A DNA stretch of 9,744 nt from contig CALWYA010000048.1 in assembly GCA_944385645.1 (NCBI GenBank), forward strand, positions 1-9,744, written 5' to 3'. The notes under the pieces were generated by a model. The model had not been told where the DNA came from, made no database searches, and saw nothing but the letters and a program-made list of their open reading frames with translations. A program made the translations under genes and the position numbers. This document shows positions 6,319 through 9,744 of this stretch, one piece after another. This DNA comes from an uncultured Oscillospiraceae bacterium. GTDB taxonomy: Bacteria > Bacillota > Clostridia > Oscillospirales > Oscillospiraceae. How positions within the stretch are numbered: the stretch's first letter is position 1; the number at the start of each line of letters is the position of its first letter.

Positions 6319-6332
6319 TTCGACTTTTTCCG

Positions 6333-6361
6333 TTGACGGGCGGGACAAAGTCCGGTAAAAT
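6333..6361 (+). promoter_or_regulatory. Predicted downstream promoter P2 of the zinc-ribbon/SH3b gene
   Basis: TTGACG (6333-6338) and TAAAAT (6356-6361) are 17 bases apart, 10 of 12 consensus positions, making this the likelier main promoter. The predicted start near 6368 leaves a leader of about 100 bases. That leader carries a 7-bp hairpin with a 3-base loop (6401-6407 with 6411-6417) well before the ribosome site. Confidence 0.7.
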
Positions 6362-6467
6362 AAAAGGCACAATTCCGCCGCGCCCTGTTCGGAAGAGGAG
6401 CGGCCCGGAGCGGGCCGGGCGCGGGAGTTGGAGGATACAAGGAAACTTCAGATGGAGGGATCAAAAT

Positions 6468-7400
6468 ATGGCGGACAAGGAAACTACCCCCTCCCGCGCC
6501 GGCGGGACCAGACAGGCGCCCCCCCGGCGCAGCGATGTGATCCGCTGTGAGAACTGCGGGGAGGAGTACTCCGTCACCTATAAGCGGTGCCCCTTCTGCG
6601 ACGAGCGGCCCGGCCGGCCCAGCCGGCCCGGGGGGCGGTCCTCCGGCGGCCGCCGGGTGGCCAATAACAAGCGGGGGGGCGGCTACGGCGGCCCGGTGAA
6701 CCCCATCCACGTCATCTGGCTGGTGATCTCCCTGGTGGTGATCATCGCCGCCGCAGTCATCGTGATCCGCTTTGTGGGCGGCCCCCTGCTGGGGGGCGGC
6801 GACAGCTCCGCGGCCGACCCGGGCAGCAGCCAGACGGATACCAGTCAGCCCGGCGGCGACAGCGGCCAGGTCCAGGGGCCAGCGGCCGAGTCCATCACGC
6901 TGAGCCGGACGGATTTCACCCTTCAGTACGACGAGCCCTATCAGCTCACCGCCACGGTGACGCCCGCCGACGTGGGAGAGCCGGTGGAGTGGACCAGCAG
7001 CGACCCCAGTATTCTGACGGTGGACGCGAACGGTCTGATTCGGAATGTGAACACGGGCACCGAGCTGCAGCGCGTGGTGGTCACCGCCACCTGCGGCGGG
7101 GTCCAGGCCCAGTGCGAGGTCTACTGCCGGGCCCAGAACGCCGGCGGGAGCGACGACCCGGCCCCCTCCGGCGGCGGCCAGGGCGGCGGGACGGCCGCGG
7201 CGGGCAGCGAGGGCACCATCAACGCCCCCGGCGGCCTGTACATCCGGTCGGGCCCCGGCTCGGAGTACGAGGTGCTGGCCAGCGCCCCGAACGGTGCCAC
7301 CGTCACCATCCTTGGGGTGGAGAACGGCTGGTACCGGATCGAGTACAGCCCGGGCCGGGAGGGCTATGTGTCCGGCGACTATGTGACCGTGAACAGCTGA
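6468..7400 (+). CDS. Membrane-anchored zinc-ribbon, BIG2 and SH3b domain protein
   Basis: The 310-residue protein has a clear order of parts. A cytoplasmic zinc ribbon has CENC (27-30) and CPFC (41-44). A Gly/Arg/Pro-rich basic stretch (about 47-76) follows, then one membrane helix (about 80-101, VIWLVISLVVIIAAAVIVI). After a Gly/Ser/Asp linker comes a bacterial Ig-like BIG2 domain (about 141-220), with ITLSRTDFTL, LTATVTPADV and VEWTSSDPSILTVDANGLI. After a second Gly-rich linker there is an SH3b domain (about 250-310), with GLYIRSGPGSEYEVLASAPNGATVTIL and WYRIEY..GYVSGDYV. The basic stretch before the helix predicts N-in, C-out topology, placing the BIG2 and SH3b parts outside, where SH3b domains often bind peptidoglycan. 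The start ATG 6468-6470 has GGAGGG 8 bases upstream; the frame upstream runs through the promoters. Function is not known; a wall-sensing or adhesive role is inferred. Confidence 0.85.
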   Translation: MADKETTPSRAGGTRQAPPRRSDVIRCENCGEEYSVTYKRCPFCDERPGRPSRPGGRSSGGRRVANNKRGGGYGGPVNPIHVIWLVISLVVIIAAAVIVIRFVGGPLLGGGDSSAADPGSSQTDTSQPGGDSGQVQGPAAESITLSRTDFTLQYDEPYQLTATVTPADVGEPVEWTSSDPSILTVDANGLIRNVNTGTELQRVVVTATCGGVQAQCEVYCRAQNAGGSDDPAPSGGGQGGGTAAAGSEGTINAPGGLYIRSGPGSEYEVLASAPNGATVTILGVENGWYRIEYSPGREGYVSGDYVTVNS

Positions 7401-7410
7401 GCAAAGGATC

Positions 7411-7446
7411 AGACAGGGCGGGAGACCCCGCCCTGTCTCTCTTTTT
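7411..7446 (+). terminator. Intrinsic terminator after the zinc-ribbon/SH3b gene
   Basis: A perfect 12-bp stem (7411-7422 with 7427-7438, arm AGACAGGGCGGG) with loop AGAC is followed by CTCTTTTT. It begins 10 bases after the stop codon and ends just before the nadE promoter, insulating the two genes. Confidence 0.92.
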
Positions 7447-7448
7447 GG

Positions 7449-7477
7449 TTGCATTTCCCCGAAAAGTGGGGTAAGAT
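7449..7477 (+). promoter_or_regulatory. Predicted sigma-A promoter of nadE
   Basis: TTGCAT (7449-7454) and TAAGAT (7472-7477) are 17 bases apart. The spacer holds a small CCCC/GGGG inverted repeat (7457-7460 and 7468-7471) that abuts the -10 box and could be chance. The predicted start near 7484 gives a leader of only about 28 bases, too short for a riboswitch. Confidence 0.65.
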
Positions 7478-7511
7478 AGGGGCACCGAGTTGCCGTATGG
7501 GAGGTTTTGTG

Positions 7512-9461
7512 ATGCGGGACGGATTTGTGAAAGTGGCCGCCGGCACCCCGAAGATCCGGGTGGCCGACTGCGCCTATAACGCCGGGCAGGTCATTGCCCT
7601 GATGGAGCAGGCCGCGGAGCAGGGGGTCAAGGTGCTGGCCCTGCCCGAGCTGTGCCTGACCGGCTATACCTGCGGGGACCTGTTTTTGCAGGATACGCTC
7701 CTCCGGGGGGCGGAGGAGGCCCTGGGGACCGTGCTGGAGGCCACAAAGGAGCTGGACATCCTGGCGGCGGTGGGCCTGCCGGTGCGGAACAAGTGGACCG
7801 GAAAGCTGTACAACTGCGCTGCCATTCTGTGTCGGGGGGAGCTGTGGGGCCTGGCGCCTAAACTCCATCTGCCAAACTACGGCGAGTTCTACGAGCAGCG
7901 GTGGTTTGCCTCCGGCGAGGGCGTTGACCATATGATCGAGCTGTGCGGGCAGGAGGTCAGCCTGTCGGCCAACGTTGTGTTTCAGTGTGAGGCTGTGCCC
8001 GATCTGGTGGTGGGGGTGGAGATCTGTGAGGACCTGTGGGTCCCCGAGCCCCCCTCCGCCGCCCTGGCCCGGGCGGGGGCCACCCTGATTTTGAATCTGT
8101 CCGCCTCCAACGAGGTGGCGGGCAAGGCGGACTACCGCCGGGCCCTGGTGGTCGGGCAGTCCGCCCGGCTGATGTGCGGCTATGTGTACGCCGACGCCGG
8201 GGAGGGGGAGTCCACCACCGATCTGGTGTTCGCCGGGCACGACATGATCGCGGAGAACGGGGCGCTGCTGGCCGAGGGGCGCTTTGCCTCCGGCCTGACC
8301 GTCAGCGAGATCGACGTGGGCCGCCTGGCCTTTGAGCGCCGCCGGATGAACACCTTCACCCCTTCGGAGCTGGATCCCATGGAGGATGCCCACTGCCTGG
8401 GGGTGGGCCGCAGGATCTTCTCCCTGGAGCTGGAGGAGACCGTCCTCACCCGGCCAGTGAGTCCCAGCCCCTTCGTCCCCGCCGACGCGGGGAACCGGGC
8501 GGAGCGGTGCCGAGAGATCCTGACCATCGCCGCCCTGGGGCTGAAAAAGCGGCTGGAGCACACCGGGGCGGGCTGCGCCGTGGTGGGCCTGTCCGGGGGG
8601 CTGGACTCCACCCTGGCCCTGCTGATCACCGCCCGGGCCATGGACCTGCTGGGCCGGCCCCGGACCGACATCCTGGCCGTCACCATGCCCTGCTTCGGCA
8701 CCACCAGCCGCACCAAGTCCAACGCCCAGCTGCTGGCCGAGCACATGGGGGCCTCCTTCCGCACGGTGGACATCGGCGAGGCGGTGAAGGTCCACTTCCG
8801 GGACATCGGCCAGTCTATGGACGACCTGTCGGTGACCTTTGAGAACGCCCAGGCCCGGGAGCGCACCCAGGTGCTTATGGACCTGGCCAACCAGCGGGGG
8901 GGCCTGGTCATCGGCACCGGCGACCTGAGCGAGCTGGCCCTGGGCTGGGCCACCTACAACGGGGACCACATGTCCATGTACGGGGTGAACGGCTCCATCC
9001 CCAAGACCCTGGTGCGCCACCTGGTGGCCTACTCCGCCGACCAGGCGGAGGGGAGCGACCCGGAGCTGGCCGCTGTGCTGCGGGATATTCTGGATACGCC
9101 GGTCTCGCCCGAGCTGCTGCCCCCCAAGGAGGGGGAGATTGCTCAGAGGACCGAGGATCTGGTGGGCCCCTATGAGCTCCACGACTTCTTCCTGTACTAC
9201 GCGGTCCGCTGGGGCTTCTCCCCCCGGAAGGTGTTCCGGCTGGCCCGGTACGCGCTGGGAGACCGGTATGACCGGGAGACCATCCTGAAGTGGCTGAACA
9301 ACTTCTACCGCCGCTTCTTCGCCCAACAGTTCAAGCGCTCCTGTCTGCCCGACGGCCCCAAGGTGGGTTCCCTCACCCTCTCCCCCCGGGGCGACTGGCG
9401 GATGCCCAGCGACGCGGTAAACGCCCTGTGGCGGAAGGAACTGGAGGAACTGGAAGCATAA
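7512..9461 (+). CDS. nadE: Glutamine-dependent NAD+ synthetase
   Basis: The 649-residue protein is the long, two-domain form of NadE, which makes NAD+ from deamido-NAD+ and ATP using ammonia taken from glutamine. The N-terminal nitrilase-type glutaminase domain (about 1-290) has its triad: Glu46 in LALPELCLTGYT, Lys117 in APKLHLPNYGEFYE, and Cys172 in GVEICEDLW. The C-terminal synthetase domain (about 320-645) has the PP-loop SGGLDST at 361-367, then TMPCFGTTSRTKSNA (391-405) and GTGDLSELALGWATYNGDHMS (468-488), which shape the ATP and deamido-NAD+ site. All key residues are intact, so the enzyme should be active in the cytoplasm. I choose ATG 7512-7514 because GGGAGG (7499-7504) is 7 bases upstream. 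The in-frame ATG at 7496-7498 overlaps that site, and the TTG at 7449 is inside the promoter. It is flanked by terminators on both sides and is probably transcribed alone. Confidence 0.97.
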   Translation: MRDGFVKVAAGTPKIRVADCAYNAGQVIALMEQAAEQGVKVLALPELCLTGYTCGDLFLQDTLLRGAEEALGTVLEATKELDILAAVGLPVRNKWTGKLYNCAAILCRGELWGLAPKLHLPNYGEFYEQRWFASGEGVDHMIELCGQEVSLSANVVFQCEAVPDLVVGVEICEDLWVPEPPSAALARAGATLILNLSASNEVAGKADYRRALVVGQSARLMCGYVYADAGEGESTTDLVFAGHDMIAENGALLAEGRFASGLTVSEIDVGRLAFERRRMNTFTPSELDPMEDAHCLGVGRRIFSLELEETVLTRPVSPSPFVPADAGNRAERCREILTIAALGLKKRLEHTGAGCAVVGLSGGLDSTLALLITARAMDLLGRPRTDILAVTMPCFGTTSRTKSNAQLLAEHMGASFRTVDIGEAVKVHFRDIGQSMDDLSVTFENAQARERTQVLMDLANQRGGLVIGTGDLSELALGWATYNGDHMSMYGVNGSIPKTLVRHLVAYSADQAEGSDPELAAVLRDILDTPVSPELLPPKEGEIAQRTEDLVGPYELHDFFLYYAVRWGFSPRKVFRLARYALGDRYDRETILKWLNNFYRRFFAQQFKRSCLPDGPKVGSLTLSPRGDWRMPSDAVNALWRKELEELEA

Positions 9462-9482
9462 CGGATGCATGGACAAAGCTGA

Positions 9483-9521
9483 TTTGCGCGTCCGGCCATC
9501 GGCCGGGCGCGCAAAATTTTT
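9483..9521 (+). terminator. Intrinsic terminator after nadE
   Basis: A 15-bp stem with a single G-U pair (9483-9497 with 9501-9515) and a 3-base loop ATC is followed by ATTTTT. It lies 21 bases past the nadE stop codon. Confidence 0.92.
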
Positions 9522-9530
9522 CAAAAAAGA

Positions 9531-9594
9531 TGTAAAGCCCCCTTGACACAAAATGTAAAGCGTGCTATACTCCGAATTGTAAAGCAAGCTTTAC
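9531..9594 (+). repeat. Three TGTAAAGC repeats, the last part of a dyad (candidate operator)
   Basis: TGTAAAGC occurs at 9531-9538, 9554-9561 and 9578-9585, with start-to-start distances of 23 and 24 bases. The third copy continues into an inverted copy, giving GTAAAGC-AA-GCTTTAC at 9579-9594. The first lies just upstream of the -35 box, the second inside the spacer, and the dyad covers the expected transcription start. This placement is what a repressor operator would need, and the adjacent Xre gene is the obvious candidate binder. Binding is inferred. Confidence 0.7.
9543..9571 (+). promoter_or_regulatory. Strong sigma-A promoter of the Xre regulator gene
   Basis: A perfect TTGACA (9543-9548) and TATACT (9566-9571) are 17 bases apart, with TG one base before the -10. 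It is the best promoter in the window (11 of 12 plus the extended element). Start is expected near 9578, within the operator-like dyad. Confidence 0.88.
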
Positions 9595-9622
9595 CTAATT
9601 TCTGATGAAAGGGGGCGGGGGC

Positions 9623-9744
9623 GTGACCAATCGGATCGCGCAGCTGCGGAAGGAGCGGAAGATCTCCCAGGCGGAGCTGGCCGACGCGGTGGACGTCACC
9701 CGGCAGACCATCATCTCCCTGGAGAGCGGGCGGTACAACGCCTC
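9623..9744 (+). CDS. Xre/Cro-family helix-turn-helix regulator, N-terminal part (cut by window end)
   Basis: The first 40 codons are present. They encode the N-terminal part of a small HTH_3 regulator: RIAQLRKERKISQAELADAV, then DVTRQTIISLESGRYNA, which contains the recognition helix. The pattern (R-Q-T-I-x-x-L-E-x-G-R-Y-N) matches the short YozG-like family of about 65-75 residues, often encoded next to a small membrane protein. Start choice: GTG 9623-9625 has an AAAGGGGGC purine run just upstream. An in-frame ATG at 9605-9607 exists but has no ribosome site before it and would add a poly-Gly leader, so GTG is preferred. The gene begins about 45 bases after the predicted transcription start and probably represses its own promoter through the repeats at 9531-9594. 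Confidence 0.85.
   Translation, partial: MTNRIAQLRKERKISQAELADAVDVTRQTIISLESGRYNA

Noticed and set aside
6303..6467. N-terminal extension of the zinc-ribbon/SH3b protein from 6303
   Set aside because: It would start upstream of both -10 boxes; ATG 6468-6470 has a well-placed GGAGGG.
7478..7511. Possible NAD+-responsive riboswitch ahead of nadE
   Set aside because: The predicted leader is only about 28 bases with no room for an aptamer.
6315..9587. A 1090-residue open frame on the minus strand, antisense to the zinc-ribbon/SH3b and nadE genes
   Set aside because: It is a shadow of two well-supported plus-strand genes in GC-rich DNA. Its translation is low-complexity, rich in Gly, Pro, Ala, His and Gln, it has no ribosome site, and it crosses two terminators and two promoters.
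1..9744. Search by eye for CRISPR arrays, insertion sequences, attachment sites, tRNA or rRNA genes
   Set aside because: No regularly spaced repeats, transposase-like frames, terminal inverted repeats or RNA-gene patterns were seen; the only spaced repeat is the TGTAAAGC operator-like cluster.

Overview
The window is GC-rich, gene-dense bacterial chromosome. I see no mobile element, CRISPR array, tRNA or rRNA. Strong purine-rich Shine-Dalgarno sites, sigma-A type promoters with extended -10 boxes, an MtaB-type tRNA modification gene, a CbxX/SpoVK-class AAA+ ATPase and a YozG-like Xre regulator together suggest a high-GC Clostridia member, perhaps of the Oscillospiraceae (Flavonifractor/Lawsonibacter-like). 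That placement is inference from family resemblance; no database was searched.

Layout from left to right: the 3' end of a gamma-glutamyltranspeptidase gene (+) converges on a CorA-type Mg2+ channel gene (-), with a perfect bidirectional terminator hairpin between them. corA and a YbaK/ProX-type aminoacyl-tRNA deacylase gene (+) diverge from back-to-back promoters whose -35 boxes are only 5 bp apart. The deacylase gene converges on a minus-strand gene for a divergent coenzyme F420:glutamate ligase (CofE)-fold protein, again over a perfect shared terminator. Upstream of it on the minus strand lie mtaB, a small metal-binding cupin gene, and a two-part ATPase with a TerB-like N-terminal region and a CbxX-type AAA+ domain. 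The ATPase gene diverges from a plus-strand gene for a membrane protein built as zinc ribbon, one TM helix, Ig-like BIG2 domain and SH3b domain. Next comes a full-length glutamine-dependent NAD+ synthetase gene (nadE) with its own promoter and terminator. At the right edge begins a small Xre-family regulator gene, with a near-consensus promoter overlaid by three TGTAAAGC repeats, the last forming a dyad at the expected transcription start.

The core genes (corA, mtaB, nadE, the tRNA editing enzyme) are ordinary housekeeping. The parts that merit a second look are the autoregulatory-looking repeat cluster at 9531-9594, the CofE-fold protein that lacks parts of the canonical ligase signature, the TerB-like/AAA+ ATPase paired divergently with a zinc-ribbon/SH3b membrane protein, and the recurrent GTGCTAT extended -10 element. 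No stretch longer than 300 bases lacks a gene; the largest gap is 6209-6467 and it holds three promoters. I did not find a clear, previously undescribed multi-gene system.
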